A stretch of DNA of 64,000 nucleotides from Actinomadura viridilutea (GTDB taxonomy: Bacteria > Actinomycetota > Actinomycetes > Streptosporangiales > Streptosporangiaceae): positions 1-64,000 of the forward strand of contig PVNI01000001.1 of assembly GCA_003001795.1 (NCBI GenBank), read 5' to 3'. Of this stretch, positions 9,399 to 18,561 are shown one piece after another. How positions within the stretch are numbered: the stretch's first letter is position 1; each line of letters begins with the position of its first letter. Below the pieces are notes generated by a model that was not told where the DNA came from, did no database searches, and worked only from the letters and a program-made list of their open reading frames with translations. The position numbers were made by a program, and so were the translations under genes.

Positions 9399-11654
9399 CT
9401 AGGCCGGGGAGGGCGGGTTCGGCACGTCCTCGCCGAGGAAAACGCGGCGCACGGCCCGTTCGGCCGCGTGCCCGTCGTCCCACGGGCAGAAGCGGGCCCG
9501 GAACGCCGCGCGCGCCCGCGCCACCTCCTCGTCCTGCCACGGCCTGCCGGAGCGGAACGTCTTGATCAGTTCCTCTTCGTCGAAGGCGACCGCGCCCGGC
9601 GGGAAGGCGGTGACGTCGAAGTTGGTGCCCCGGGTGAGCCGGTAGGTCTCCCAGTCGGGGACGAACAGCACGATCGGCCGGTCGGGCAGCACCGCGTAGT
9701 CGAACATGATCGACGAATAGTCGGTGAGCAGCGCGTCCGAGGCGATGCACAGGTCCTCGACCGAGCGGTGCGCCGACACGTCGATGACCCGTTCGGGGTC
9801 CCACTGCCGGGCGCCCGGCTTGTAGAAGTAGTGGGCGCGCAGCAGCAGCACGTACTCGTCCCCGAGCTCGCGGGCGAAGCGGCGGATGTCGAACGTCGGC
9901 TTGAACGAGCGCTGGTACTCGCGGTGCGTCGGCGTGTAGAGGACGGCCTTCTTGCCCTCGGGGACGCCGAGCATGCGGCGGAGCTCGGCCTTCTCCTCGG
10001 CGGTGGCGCGCACCAGCCGGTCGTTGCGCGGGTAGCCGATCTCCAGCATCTCGTACTTGCAGGGGAAGCCGCGCTCCCACGCCTCGGTGGACAGCGGGTT
10101 GGCCGAGACCACGAAGTCCCACCGGTCGGCCCGGCGGATCATCAGCTTGAAGTCCATGCCCTTGGCGCTGGCCGGGTACTTCATCTGGTCCAGGCCCATG
10201 CTCTTGAGCGGGGTGCCGTGGTGGGTCATCACGTGCACCTGGCCGGGCCGCTTGACGATGTCGTCGGTGAAGTTGACGTTGTTGACGAAGTACTTGGCCC
10301 GCGCCATGACGCGCCAGAAGTCCTTGGACCCGCGCACCACGTAGTCCACGCCCTTGGGCAGGGACTTGACGTTCTCCTGCTTGACCACCCACACGCCGTG
10401 GATGTTCGGCGCCAGCTCCTTGAGCTTCTCGTAGATGGCCGCCGGGTTGCAGGCGTAGCCGCGGTACCAGTACGCGGCGAACACCGCGAGGTTCTCGTCG
10501 ATGGGCAGCCGCAGCTGCGCCTTGTAGTACTGCTTCAGGCCGGTGCGCTTGGCGGCGTTGACGGCGGCGCGCTGCCGCTTGCGGAACATGGAGGCCGCGG
10601 CCTTGGCGGGCTTGGCGGGGCCGGACGTGCCGGCCAGCTGCCGCTGGTAGCCCTTGAAGTCGTTCTTCTCGATGGCCGCGTACTTCTTGGCGAGCCGCTC
10701 GTCGCGGGGAAGCTCGTGCCCGGCGGGCCGGTATCGGGCGTAGGTCTGCGCCATGCGCTCGAAGAAGCGCGGGCCGTCCTCGTGGTTCACCAGGCCGCCG
10801 CGTTCGAGGACGGTCTGCAGGTGCCGGATCATCGCGTCGAACATCGGCGGCCGGAGCGGCTCGCCGGCGGCGCCCCGCGCGTCGAGGAACGCGAAGACCT
10901 TGTCGTACTGGTCGAACACGTCGAAGCGCCCGGCGCCGGCGGCCCGGGCGGCCGCGCCGCGCCGCCGCTCCCGGCGGATGAAGCAGACCTGGTCGAGCAG
11001 GCTGATCCGCTCGGCGGCCAGAAGCGCCGGGTAGGCGACGCCGACCTCCTCGAAGTCGCCGCCGCCGAACCGCACCCCCAGGTCGAGCAGGAACCGCCGG
11101 CGGAAGGCCCGGTTCCAGGGCGCCGGCGTCACGCGCAGCACGTCGGGCCGCTCGGCGCAGGCGAACACCGCGGGCTCCGGGTCGCGGAACAGGGCGTGGT
11201 CGGCGCTGCGCTTGACCTTGCCGTGCCAGTACTCGCGGGCGTGGTCGAACAGCAGCACGTCCGGCTGGTCCTCGGAGAGCCGCTCCAGGATCGCGCCGAG
11301 CGCGTCGGGCGGGAGGCAGCCGTCGCTGTCGACGAACCACACGTAGTCGCCGGCGGCCGCGTCGAGGCCGATGTCGCGGGCTTCGCCCGGGCCGACGCTG
11401 CGCTGCATGTGCAGCACCCGCACCCGCGGGTCGCGCTCGGCGTACTCGTCGAGGATCCGGCCGCTGTGGTCGGGGGAGGCGTCGTCCACCGCGATCACTT
11501 CGAGGTCGGGCACGTCCGGCACCAGGATCGAGTCCAGGCACTGGCGCAGATACCCCTGCGCCAGGTGGACGGGGACGACCACGCTGAGCGAGACGGGGGC
11601 GCCCGGGCTCGGGTCGGCGTGTCCGTTGGGGATGTGACCGGGGGTCTCTGCCAT
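9399..11654 (-). CDS. GT2 - CDP-glycerol glycerophosphotransferase fusion, compact form (TagF-like)
   Basis: About 751 residues. The GT2 domain covers ~20-300 (LSVVVPVHLAQGYLRQCLDS, LEVIAVDDASPDHSG, GDYVWFVDSDGCLPPDAL). The glycerophosphotransferase domain runs from ~400 to the end: FAAYWYRGYACNPAAIYEKL, VHVMTHHGTPLKSMGLDQ with the catalytic His, NPLSTEAWERGF, IGYPRNDRLV, VLYTPTHREYQRS, LLTDYSSIMFDYAVL and FCPWDDGHAAERAVRRVF. Unlike its two relatives in this window it has no long strand-rich middle, and passes from GT2 to polymerase through a Lys/Arg/Ala-rich stretch. The likely substrate is CDP-glycerol or a related CDP-polyol, acting at the inner membrane face. Its upstream region is shared with a divergent GT2 gene. 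Confidence 0.9.
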   Translation of the reverse strand: MAETPGHIPNGHADPSPGAPVSLSVVVPVHLAQGYLRQCLDSILVPDVPDLEVIAVDDASPDHSGRILDEYAERDPRVRVLHMQRSVGPGEARDIGLDAAAGDYVWFVDSDGCLPPDALGAILERLSEDQPDVLLFDHAREYWHGKVKRSADHALFRDPEPAVFACAERPDVLRVTPAPWNRAFRRRFLLDLGVRFGGGDFEEVGVAYPALLAAERISLLDQVCFIRRERRRGAAARAAGAGRFDVFDQYDKVFAFLDARGAAGEPLRPPMFDAMIRHLQTVLERGGLVNHEDGPRFFERMAQTYARYRPAGHELPRDERLAKKYAAIEKNDFKGYQRQLAGTSGPAKPAKAAASMFRKRQRAAVNAAKRTGLKQYYKAQLRLPIDENLAVFAAYWYRGYACNPAAIYEKLKELAPNIHGVWVVKQENVKSLPKGVDYVVRGSKDFWRVMARAKYFVNNVNFTDDIVKRPGQVHVMTHHGTPLKSMGLDQMKYPASAKGMDFKLMIRRADRWDFVVSANPLSTEAWERGFPCKYEMLEIGYPRNDRLVRATAEEKAELRRMLGVPEGKKAVLYTPTHREYQRSFKPTFDIRRFARELGDEYVLLLRAHYFYKPGARQWDPERVIDVSAHRSVEDLCIASDALLTDYSSIMFDYAVLPDRPIVLFVPDWETYRLTRGTNFDVTAFPPGAVAFDEEELIKTFRSGRPWQDEEVARARAAFRARFCPWDDGHAAERAVRRVFLGEDVPNPPSPA

Positions 11655-11994
11655 TGCTCCGAAAGGGGTAGTCCAGCGGTCGGCCGTGAATGGGTGGCTG
11701 TACGGACTTTAGCCGCAAGTCAACCGCGCGTACCTCGCCGTTTCCTGAGGACGCAGCTCACATCTTGGGGCAGCTCGCCCTTCACTGCACATCGTCGCAA
11801 TGTGGTTACGGTACGGCATGGCTGACAAATGTTGCCAATTAGCAGCAACTGGGACATCGGCGGTGGTCGGCGGCGGGCTCGGCGCTCGCGGCGCGCGGCG
11901 CCGGGCGGCAGCCCCGGCAAAGACGGCGCGGCGCGGCGGGGCGGTCGATAGCCTGGTGAAGTTCTACAAGTGACCGATATTACGGACACACGGG
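11655..11994. promoter_or_regulatory. Divergent intergenic region, 340 bases
   Basis: No gene is seen. The segment separates the compact TagF-like gene (leftward) from a GT2 gene (rightward) and must hold both promoters. It is less GC-rich than the flanking genes around 11700-11860. It contains two small inverted repeats, CACAT-n7-ATGTG (11788-11804) and GTTGC-n9-GCAAC (11831-11849), which might be regulator sites. No convincing -35/-10 pair could be fixed by eye. Confidence 0.45.
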
Positions 11995-13926
11995 GTGGGT
12001 GTGGGACAGGGGTCGAAAGTCACCGTCGTCGTGCCGGTCTACAACTGTCGCCCCACGCTGCGACGGGCGCTGGAGTCGGTGTTCGAGCAGTCGCTGCGGC
12101 GTTCGCTCGGCCCCGACGCGATCGAGGTCATCGCGGTGGACGACGGGTCCACCGACGGCAGCGGCGCCGAACTCGACGGGCTCGCCGAGGAGCATCCCGG
12201 GCTGACCGTGGTGCACCAGCCCAACTCCGGCGGCCCGGGCGCGCCGCGCAACGTCGGCATCGACCGGGCGTCCGGCGAGTACGTGTTCTTCCTCGACGCC
12301 GACGACTACCTGGCGCCCGAGGCGCTGGAGCGCATGTGCGCGATGGCCGACGCCAACGGCACCGACGTGGTGGTCGGCCAGTACGTGGGCGTCGGGCGCC
12401 AGGGGCCGGTGTTCGCGCGCGACCTGCCGCGCACCACCGTGGCCGAGACGCCGCTGCTGTACAACTCGCTGTCGCCGCTGAAGCTGTTCCGCCGCTCGCT
12501 GCTGGAGCGGCTCGGGCTGCGGTTCGTCGAGGGCCTGTTCTCGCACGAGGACATGCTCTTCACCGCCCAGGCGTACTTCGGCGCCGACGGGATCTCCGTC
12601 CTGGCGACCTACGACTGCTACTACTGGGTCGACCGGGAGGACGGCACGAGCGTCCTCCAGCAGGGCGGCGCGCCCGCCGAGCGCTACTTCCCGGCCATCT
12701 CGGAGGTGATGAGCTTCCTGGCCGGACGGGTCGAGCCGGGCCCGCTGCGCGACCGCCTGATGCTGCGGCACTTCCGGCACGAGATCGTCTCCCGGTTCGG
12801 CCGGCGCTACCACGAGCTGCCGGAGGAGGAGCAGGCGCTCACCCGCGTCGGCGCGCGCCGGCTCGTCGACGCCTGGTACACGCCGGGGGTCGAGGCCCGG
12901 CTGTGGCCCCGGTCCCGGCTGATCATGCACTGCCTGCGGTACCGGCTGGACGACGTGCTGGCCGAGATCGTGGCGACCGACCCGGACGTCCCGCCGCCCA
13001 CGGTCGTGGAGAAGGACAAGGCGTTCCAGGCCTACCCCCGCTTCCGCGACCCCGCCACGGCCCTGCCCGACCACCTGTACGACATCACCGACCGGATCCC
13101 CGCGCAGACCCAGGCGGCCGAGGCGTCCTGGACGCCGTCCGGCCTTCGCCTGACCGGCCGCGCCACGCTGTCGGGCGTCGCCGAGCGGCACGAGACCGCG
13201 CTGCTGCTGCGGCGCCGGGGCGAGCCCGCCGAGGAGCGCCGCGTGCCCGCCCGCGCCGTCGCCCCCGACCGGTTCCGCGCCGACGTCGACCTGGCCGCCG
13301 ACGAGCCGCTCGCCGACGGACGCTGGGACCTGCACGTCGAGATGCGGGTGCAGGAGCTGACCGTCGTGCGGCCGCTGCGCCCGGCCGACGGCCTCGAGCT
13401 GCCGGAGCGGCGCCTCATGCGCGGCGGCCGCTTCCTCACCCCGGCCCCGCGCGGCGACGGCCTGGAACTGCGCGTGTCCGCGCCGCAGCGCGGATCCTTC
13501 ATGACGCTGGAGACGGCCGGGTGGGCCGCGGACGGGGTGCTGCGCGTCACCGGCCACCTGCCGAGCGCGCTGCCGTCCGGGCACCCGGTCGAGGCCGCCG
13601 CCGAGCTGGTGCGGCGGCAGGACGGCACCGTCGTGCCCGCGCGGGTGCAGGCGTCGTGCGTCCCCGAGGCGCTGAACCTGACCGCCGAGTTCGACCTGCG
13701 CGGCTGCGCTCCCGGCCGGTGGACGCCCTGGGTGGAGGTCACCGTCGACGGCACGGTCATCCGGCTGCGTCCTCCCGCGCCGGCGTCGCTCCCGCCGTCC
13801 GGCACGGCGGGCAGGCTGCGGCAGGCCGTCCCGTACCGCACCGAACGCGGCGGCCTGTCGGTGAAGATCACCCCGGCGCGGGCCGCCCAGGCCGCGCGCC
13901 GCTTCGCGCGCCGCCTGCGGGGCTGA
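11995..13926 (+). CDS. GT2 glycosyltransferase with C-terminal beta-rich domains, lacking the polymerase half
   Basis: About 643 residues; GTG 11995 is used and GTG 12001 is an in-frame alternative. The GT2 domain (~5-240) is complete: VTVVVPVYNCRPTLRRALES, IEVIAVDDGSTDGSG, QPNSGGPGAPRNVGID, GEYVFFLDADDYL with the DxD-type metal site, and FSHEDMLFTAQAYF. Residues ~370-600 are strand-rich with ADGRWDLHVEMRV and APGRWTPWVEVTV, matching in style the middle region of the 1141- and 1166-residue TagF-like proteins. The chain ends in a basic tail (FARRLRG) where those proteins continue into the glycerophosphotransferase domain. It therefore looks like a sugar-adding member of the same family that lost, or never had, the polymerase module. 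Confidence 0.85.
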   Translation: MGVGQGSKVTVVVPVYNCRPTLRRALESVFEQSLRRSLGPDAIEVIAVDDGSTDGSGAELDGLAEEHPGLTVVHQPNSGGPGAPRNVGIDRASGEYVFFLDADDYLAPEALERMCAMADANGTDVVVGQYVGVGRQGPVFARDLPRTTVAETPLLYNSLSPLKLFRRSLLERLGLRFVEGLFSHEDMLFTAQAYFGADGISVLATYDCYYWVDREDGTSVLQQGGAPAERYFPAISEVMSFLAGRVEPGPLRDRLMLRHFRHEIVSRFGRRYHELPEEEQALTRVGARRLVDAWYTPGVEARLWPRSRLIMHCLRYRLDDVLAEIVATDPDVPPPTVVEKDKAFQAYPRFRDPATALPDHLYDITDRIPAQTQAAEASWTPSGLRLTGRATLSGVAERHETALLLRRRGEPAEERRVPARAVAPDRFRADVDLAADEPLADGRWDLHVEMRVQELTVVRPLRPADGLELPERRLMRGGRFLTPAPRGDGLELRVSAPQRGSFMTLETAGWAADGVLRVTGHLPSALPSGHPVEAAAELVRRQDGTVVPARVQASCVPEALNLTAEFDLRGCAPGRWTPWVEVTVDGTVIRLRPPAPASLPPSGTAGRLRQAVPYRTERGGLSVKITPARAAQAARRFARRLRG

Positions 13927-13928
13927 CC

Positions 13929-13950
13929 GGGCCGCCCGGGCCGGCGGCCC
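13929..13950. terminator. Short GC hairpin between convergent genes
   Basis: GGGCCGCC, a six-base loop, then GGCGGCCC: an 8-bp perfect stem directly after the GT2 stop codon and before the end of the convergent membrane gene. There is no T-run on either strand, so it is at best a weak or factor-assisted terminator. Confidence 0.4.
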
Positions 13951-13958
13951 CCGCGCCG

Positions 13959-15479
13959 TCAGGGGGCGCGCTCGCCGCCCTCGCCGCCGGGCACGACGCC
14001 GGGACGCCGGTTCTCGTACAGCGTCACGGTGCCGCCTTTGAAGCGCCAGCGCTTCACCATGCGGAAGGCGCCGGACCGCCGGACCAGCTCGTCCTTGGCT
14101 CGGTCGTGCGCGTCCGCCCTCGCGGTGTACCGGTGGACGTACCAGAGCCGTCTCGCATCGGCCAGGCGCCGCGCCAGCTCCGCCGGCCCGACCTCCTCCC
14201 CGTCGATGGTCCCCGACCGCGCGCCCGTCCGCGCCATCGCGATGTCGCGCAGCCCCTCGTACGCGTCCGCGTAGGCGCCCATGGCGCGGCGGTAGTACCG
14301 CTGGTGGAACAGGATCGCGTCGTCCGGCCGCTTATTGGCGCGGACGACGGCGCTGAGCGTGCGCAGGTCGTCGGCGCGCGCGTCGGGCGCGCGGATCTGC
14401 CGGTGCTCCGGCACGACCGCGACGACGACCACGCCGAGCACCGCGACCGCGGCCCACACGGGCAGCCGCCGCAGGCCCAGCGCGGCGAGCAGCGCCACCG
14501 CCGGAAGGCAGAACAGGACGTAGCGGAACAGGTACGCCGGCACCACGAGCGAGACGGCCAGCAGCACCGCCGGCGGCAGCGCCAGCCAGGCCGCCAGCCC
14601 CCACCGCGCGTCCGCCTCGGCGCCCGCCGACGCTTCGGCCGGGCGTGCGCGCGGACGCCAGAGCGCGAGGACGACGAGCGCGGCGATCGGCGGGATCAGC
14701 CACCGGGCGCCCGCCAGCATGTCGAGCAGCTGCCGCAGGTCGGCGCCGTCCGGCCGGGTGATCCAGTCGACCTGCGCGCGCTGCGTGACCGACAGGGCCG
14801 CCAGCGGCAGCACCGCCGCCAAGGCGCGGCCCACGGCCATCGCCCACTGCCGCAGGGCGCCCCGCGCCAGCACCGCGTGCGGCAGCACCAGCAGCAGTGC
14901 GAACATGTGCAGCCAGCCCATCACCGCGACCACCACGGCGTACGCGGTGAACTCCCGGCGGCGGCGGTCGTCGTGGTCCTGCCGTCCCAAGGCGCGGAGA
15001 AGCAGCAGCGTGGCCGCGACCGCGAGCGCGGTAACCCACGTGTACTGGCGGGCCTCCTGCGCGTACCGCGACATCGCGGGCGACACCGCGACCAGCAGCC
15101 CGGCGGCCAGCCCGACCCGCGCGTCCGCCAGCCGCAGGCCCAGCCGGGCGGTGAGCCCGGCCGCGGCCGCCGCGCCCAGCACCGACGGCACCCGCACGGC
15201 CGCCTCGCCCGCGCCGAACAGGGCCACCACCGGGTGCATGAGCAGGTAGTACAGGACGTGCACGGCGTCGACGTGGAACAGCAGCCGCAGGATGTCCCAC
15301 GGGGAACGCTCCGCCACCGCGATGGTGACGGCCTCGTCACGCCACAGCGTCGGCCGCGTCAGCGCCCACAGGTGCACGACGAGGGCCGCCACGGCGGGGA
15401 GCGCGACGGCGTAGGCGGCGGCGCTCGCGGACCCTCGGGCTCTCCCGGCGGCGCGCTCCGGCAGGATGCGCGTCGACAT
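13959..15479 (-). CDS. Polytopic GT-C / PMT-family glycosyltransferase-like membrane protein
   Basis: About 506 residues. ATG 15479 is preferred because GGGGG precedes it by 5 bases; a GTG two codons upstream is possible. There are about ten hydrophobic segments. The first external loop reads LTRPTLWRDEAVTIAVAE, with the acidic RDE placed as the catalytic Asp/Glu of GT39/GT83 enzymes, followed by VHVLYYLLMHPVVALFG and the RVPSVLGA helix. YAQEARQYTWVTALA is a further family-like loop. Such proteins take sugar from polyprenyl-phosphate donors outside the membrane. The C-terminal ~120 residues are soluble (RAPDARADDLRTLS, LWYVHRYTARADAHDRAK). The donor is probably polyprenyl-phosphate mannose or glucose, by inference. 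Confidence 0.8.
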   Translation of the reverse strand: MSTRILPERAAGRARGSASAAAYAVALPAVAALVVHLWALTRPTLWRDEAVTIAVAERSPWDILRLLFHVDAVHVLYYLLMHPVVALFGAGEAAVRVPSVLGAAAAAGLTARLGLRLADARVGLAAGLLVAVSPAMSRYAQEARQYTWVTALAVAATLLLLRALGRQDHDDRRRREFTAYAVVVAVMGWLHMFALLLVLPHAVLARGALRQWAMAVGRALAAVLPLAALSVTQRAQVDWITRPDGADLRQLLDMLAGARWLIPPIAALVVLALWRPRARPAEASAGAEADARWGLAAWLALPPAVLLAVSLVVPAYLFRYVLFCLPAVALLAALGLRRLPVWAAVAVLGVVVVAVVPEHRQIRAPDARADDLRTLSAVVRANKRPDDAILFHQRYYRRAMGAYADAYEGLRDIAMARTGARSGTIDGEEVGPAELARRLADARRLWYVHRYTARADAHDRAKDELVRRSGAFRMVKRWRFKGGTVTLYENRRPGVVPGGEGGERAP

Positions 15480-15503
15480 GAGCACCCCCGTCCAGCGCGC
15501 AAA

Positions 15504-15549
15504 TGGCGGTTAATGCCCGAATTCTAAGTTGAATTCCGCCATATCGGGC
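15504..15549. promoter_or_regulatory. Interlocked inverted repeats between divergent membrane genes
   Basis: TGGCGG (504-509) pairs with CCGCCA (536-541), GCCCGA (515-520) with TCGGGC (544-549), and GAATTC occurs at 519-524 and 531-536. The paired arms interlock rather than nest. The site lies between the leftward and rightward GT-C-like genes, where an operator or shared promoter would be expected. Confidence 0.45.
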
Positions 15550-15601
15550 GTCCAGGGGACGGCTATGCTTCGCGAGGGGGCGCGAAACCGGGGGCGGGGA
15601 G

Positions 15602-17344
15602 GTGGCCGAAACCGGCCGCATGGACGGAAAACGCGGAGCTGGAGTGAGCGACGAGGCCACAATTGCGCAGGGCTTGAGCCGAACGATGCGTGGCCTGGGA
15701 CGATTTCTCGTCGGGCACGGCCTGTTCCTGGTCGTGCTGGCCGGGGCGGTCGCGGTTCGCTGGATCGCGGTGCTGGGGTACCCGACGGTGCTGTGGTTCG
15801 GCGACTCCAACACCTACCTCGAGAGCGCCCTGCGCTTCGAGCCGTCCCCGCTGCGGCCGGGCGGCTACTCGGTGTTCCTGTGGCTGCTCAAGCCGTTCCA
15901 CAGCTTCCTGGTCGTGCTGGCGGCGCAGCACGCGCTCGGCGTGCTCACCGGGCTCATGGTGTACGCGCTGGTGTGGCGGGCGTTCCGCGCCGGGTGGCCG
16001 CGCCGCGGCGTCTGGCTGCCGGGCCTGGTCGCCTCCCTCGTGTCGGTCCCGGTGCTGTACGACGCGTACCAGATCCAGCTCGAGCACATGCTCGTGTCGG
16101 ACGGGGTGTTCACCTTCCTGCTGGCCGCCGCGATCACCGTCGTGCTGTGGAACGCCGGCGGGCGCGGATGGGGCGCCCCCCGCACGCCGGACGCGCGGCC
16201 CCGCAGGCTGAGCTGGTGGGCCGGGGCGCTGGCCGGACTGCTGATCTCCGCCGCGGCGATGGTGCGGTCGGTCGGGCTGCCGATGCTGATCGTGCTGCTG
16301 GTGTGCATGCTCGTCATGCGTTCGGGCCGGCGGGCCATGGCCGCGGCGGTCGCGGCGGCCGCCGTCCCGGTGGCGCTGTACATGTCGTGGTTCCACTCCG
16401 TGCACGGCAAGTACGCCATCACCACGACCGACAAGATCTGGCTGTACGGCCGGACGGTCGACTTCGCCCGTTGCGACATCATCAAGCCCGCCCCGGACGT
16501 CGCCGTCCTGTGCCGCGACCACCTGCCGCCGGAGCCCGGGACGGCGCCCGCGTTCCAGGCCCTGTGGGGCGAGGACTCCGGCTTCAAGCAGCTGCCCGGC
16601 TGGATGTACGACCCGGAGGCCAACCGGATCGCGGGGGAGTTCGCCATGGCCGCGATCACCAAGCAGCCCGGCGACTACGCCCGCGTGATCGTCCGCGACA
16701 CGTTCCGCGCGTTCGAGTGGGAGCGCAAGCCCTACCCGCGCAAGAGCACCGTGGAGGAGTACGAATTCCCGGTCGGCGCGGCGCTGCGCGACGACCACGC
16801 CCTGCGCGCCTACCCGTACGGCGGCGACACGGCCGAGGCCCGGGTCGTCGAGCCCTACGCCGGCTGGATGCGCGACTACCAGGACAGGGTGTTCGTGCGC
16901 GGCCCCTACCTGGGCGTGCTGATGGCGGTGGGGCTGCTGGGAGTGCTGGTGCGGGTGCGGCGGCTCGGCGGCGAGGTGCTGCTCCCGTGGTCGGTGGCGC
17001 TGGCCCTGCTGGTCGTCCCGGCCGCCACCGCCGACTTCGACTACCGGTACGTGCTGCCCGCCATCCCCTTCGCGGCGCTCGGCGCGGGCGTGACCTTCTC
17101 CCGCCGTCCCCGCTCCCGCCGTCCCCGCGCGGCCGCCGCGACCCCGGCGGGCGCCAAGGCGCTGTCACTCGAGCCGCCGCGCACCGATCCCGAACCGTCG
17201 CGGACCGAGCCTGAGCCGCAGGCCGAGGCCGAGCCGCGTCCGTCCGAGCCAGAGCCGTCGCCGCTGGAAATGTCGCCGCCTGGGCCCGGCGACTCCGCGG
17301 ACGCCTCCGGACCGGCCGTGGCCGACACGAAGGTCGGCTCCTGA
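15602..17344 (+). CDS. Polytopic membrane protein, GT-C glycosyltransferase-like, with Pro/Glu-rich tail
   Basis: About 580 residues from GTG 15602; GTG 15644 with GGAG five bases upstream is a strong alternative. There are around ten transmembrane segments (FLVVLAGAVAVRWIAVLGYP, VVLAAQHALGVLTGLMVYAL, LVASLVSVPVLYDAY, ALAGLLISAAAMVRSVGLPM). The first loop, LWFGDSNTYLESALRFEPSP, carries the acidic residues where GT-C enzymes place their catalytic Asp. A large extracytoplasmic loop (~270-420) has several Cys and Trp residues. After the last membrane segment the protein ends in a repetitive PEPSRTEPEPQAEAEP-like acidic Pro-rich tail. It is divergent from another GT-C-like gene. The donor and acceptor are unknown. 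Confidence 0.75.
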   Translation: MAETGRMDGKRGAGVSDEATIAQGLSRTMRGLGRFLVGHGLFLVVLAGAVAVRWIAVLGYPTVLWFGDSNTYLESALRFEPSPLRPGGYSVFLWLLKPFHSFLVVLAAQHALGVLTGLMVYALVWRAFRAGWPRRGVWLPGLVASLVSVPVLYDAYQIQLEHMLVSDGVFTFLLAAAITVVLWNAGGRGWGAPRTPDARPRRLSWWAGALAGLLISAAAMVRSVGLPMLIVLLVCMLVMRSGRRAMAAAVAAAAVPVALYMSWFHSVHGKYAITTTDKIWLYGRTVDFARCDIIKPAPDVAVLCRDHLPPEPGTAPAFQALWGEDSGFKQLPGWMYDPEANRIAGEFAMAAITKQPGDYARVIVRDTFRAFEWERKPYPRKSTVEEYEFPVGAALRDDHALRAYPYGGDTAEARVVEPYAGWMRDYQDRVFVRGPYLGVLMAVGLLGVLVRVRRLGGEVLLPWSVALALLVVPAATADFDYRYVLPAIPFAALGAGVTFSRRPRSRRPRAAAATPAGAKALSLEPPRTDPEPSRTEPEPQAEAEPRPSEPEPSPLEMSPPGPGDSADASGPAVADTKVGS

Positions 17345-17455
17345 AGGGACGGCGGCGGCCCTCGCCGCGTCATCACACAGAGTGGTCGCTTGAACACTCT
17401 GTGCTGAAGCGCGGCGATTAAACGCTCGATTCCGATAATCGATCGGCGTCACGGC

Positions 17456-17586
17456 AATCTTGCTTCTTTTTGCTGCCCTAGAAGCATTTGTGCATAAGGG
17501 GACGGGCATTCCTCGGTGCGGCGAGATGGTGGGGAAATTCCAATGTCTCGTCATGGTCGACATCCCAGATGGGGGGAGACAGGCGA
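17456..17586 (+). promoter_or_regulatory. 131-base leader, copy A, upstream of secreted protein
   Basis: The 20 bases from 17456 are identical to those from 18562, and both lie exactly 131 bases before the start codon of their gene. Further blocks align without a gap (GGCGAGATGGTG; CCCAGAT; GGGGGAGACA before the start). This ungapped match marks a conserved promoter or untranslated leader shared by the duplicated genes. The GGGGGAG at the 3' end is the ribosome binding site. Confidence 0.65.
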
Positions 17587-17964
17587 ATGAACATTCGCAC
17601 GGGAGTTGCCCTCGGCATCTCCGGGCTCGTGCTGGGCGGCACGGCCGTGGTCGCGCCCGCCGCTCGGGCCGCCGCCGTCGCCGACACCGCCGCCGTCGCC
17701 GCGGTCCAGGCGGCCGCTCCGGCCGACCGCGCGCCGCGATGCCAGTACGGCCGCGGCTACTGGGGCAGCGACGGCCGCTGGTACTGCCGCGGCTGGGGCA
17801 ACCAGGGCTGGGGCAACCAGGGCTGGACCGGCTGGGGCAACCAAGGCTGGGGCTACAACCGGAACCTCGGCTTCAACCGGAACTTCGGCTTCTGGCGCGG
17901 TGACGGCCGTTGGAACTACGGGCGAGGATTCGCCCAAGGGGGCATCGGCTCCAACGGCCGCTGA
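17587..17964 (+). CDS. Small secreted Trp/Gly/Asn-rich protein, copy A
   Basis: About 125 residues. A signal peptide is clear: MNIRTGVALGISGLVLGGTA then a VAPAARA-type cleavage region near residue 28. The mature part has two Cys residues close together (CQYGRGYWGSDGRWYC) and then repeats of WGNQG (four times) and NRNxGF, ending GGIGSNGR. The start is fixed by GGGGGAGA 8 bases upstream and by the exact leader match with the second copy. No enzyme signature is present. Aromatic/glycine repeats with a signal peptide suggest a cell-surface or matrix protein. The signal sequence is nearly identical to the downstream gene but the mature region differs greatly. Confidence 0.85.
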   Translation: MNIRTGVALGISGLVLGGTAVVAPAARAAAVADTAAVAAVQAAAPADRAPRCQYGRGYWGSDGRWYCRGWGNQGWGNQGWTGWGNQGWGYNRNLGFNRNFGFWRGDGRWNYGRGFAQGGIGSNGR

Positions 17965-17980
17965 CGCGTAACTCCGCAAA

Positions 17981-18018
17981 CGGGCGTTCCGTGCGGCACG
18001 GCACGGGACGCCCGTTTC
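17981..18018 (+). terminator. Hairpin terminator, copy A
   Basis: CGGGCGTTCCGTGC and GCACGGGACGCCCG form a 14-bp stem with one mismatch-type wobble and a 6-base loop, 17 bases after the stop codon, followed by TTTCC. The same two arms recur after the second secreted-protein gene at 19072-19102. Confidence 0.75.
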
Positions 18019-18561
18019 CGTGCGCGGCGACCACCGCCGCATGGTGCGCCGCGCGACGGCGGCCAGGCGAAGGCGGCAGTGCGGCGCTCACGACGAGCTG
18101 GTCGACCGAGCCGGTCGACCGAGCCGGTCGACAAGGCGATGGCGGCCGTGCGGTCGCGGGGGAGCGTGACGCCGGTCGCGGGCCGGGCGAACCCGATCAC
18201 CATGCTCACCTGGTCACGGTCGCCGTTCACGTCCTGACCCCGACCGGCCGCGTCGCCTGCCGGCCGCCAGACGACAGACCGGGGCCGTGTCGGAGGGGCC
18301 GCAGCGGGTGGGCGACCGTCAGACGACGAAGCCCAGCGAGCGCCGTACGGCCCGACGTCGGCGCACGTCGTCGGCGCAACTCCGTACCGCGAGCGGTCCT
18401 TGACCCGTCTCCCCACATCTCCCTCACACCCGCCCTCCTCGGTGACTCTCTTCGGCGACATCACGCCACCAGGTGACTACGCATTGTAGCTAGTACGTCA
18501 CGCTGTGTCATGATTCGCCGTCAAGCACCTAATTTCAGGGGTTAGTGATTGATTCATGGGT
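18019..18561. other. Non-coding stretch between the duplicated secreted-protein genes
   Basis: No supportable gene is seen in these ~540 bases. Open frames here lack ribosome sites and family resemblance. It contains two and a half direct repeats of a GGTCGACCGAGCC unit around 18100-18135. An AT-richer patch just before 18561 precedes the second leader. A short leftward stretch near 18140-18240 (GDRDQVSMVIGFARP) looks vaguely protein-like and might be a remnant, but is not callable. Confidence 0.4.

Noticed and set aside
6318..11825. An open frame of about 1835 codons on the plus strand, opposite the two TagF-like genes
   Set aside because: It is rich in His, Gln, Val and Arg with no domain resemblance, and mirrors third-position GC bias of the true minus-strand genes. 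Their catalytic motifs are clear.
18100..18135. Short direct repeats (GGTCGACCGAGCC) considered as a CRISPR or recombination site
   Set aside because: There are only two to three tight copies without spacers, and no cas, integrase or tRNA nearby.
18130..18260. Possible small leftward protein segment (GDRDQVSMVIGFARP)
   Set aside because: It looks faintly protein-like but lacks a ribosome site, a clear start and conserved ends. At most it is a decayed remnant in the non-coding stretch.
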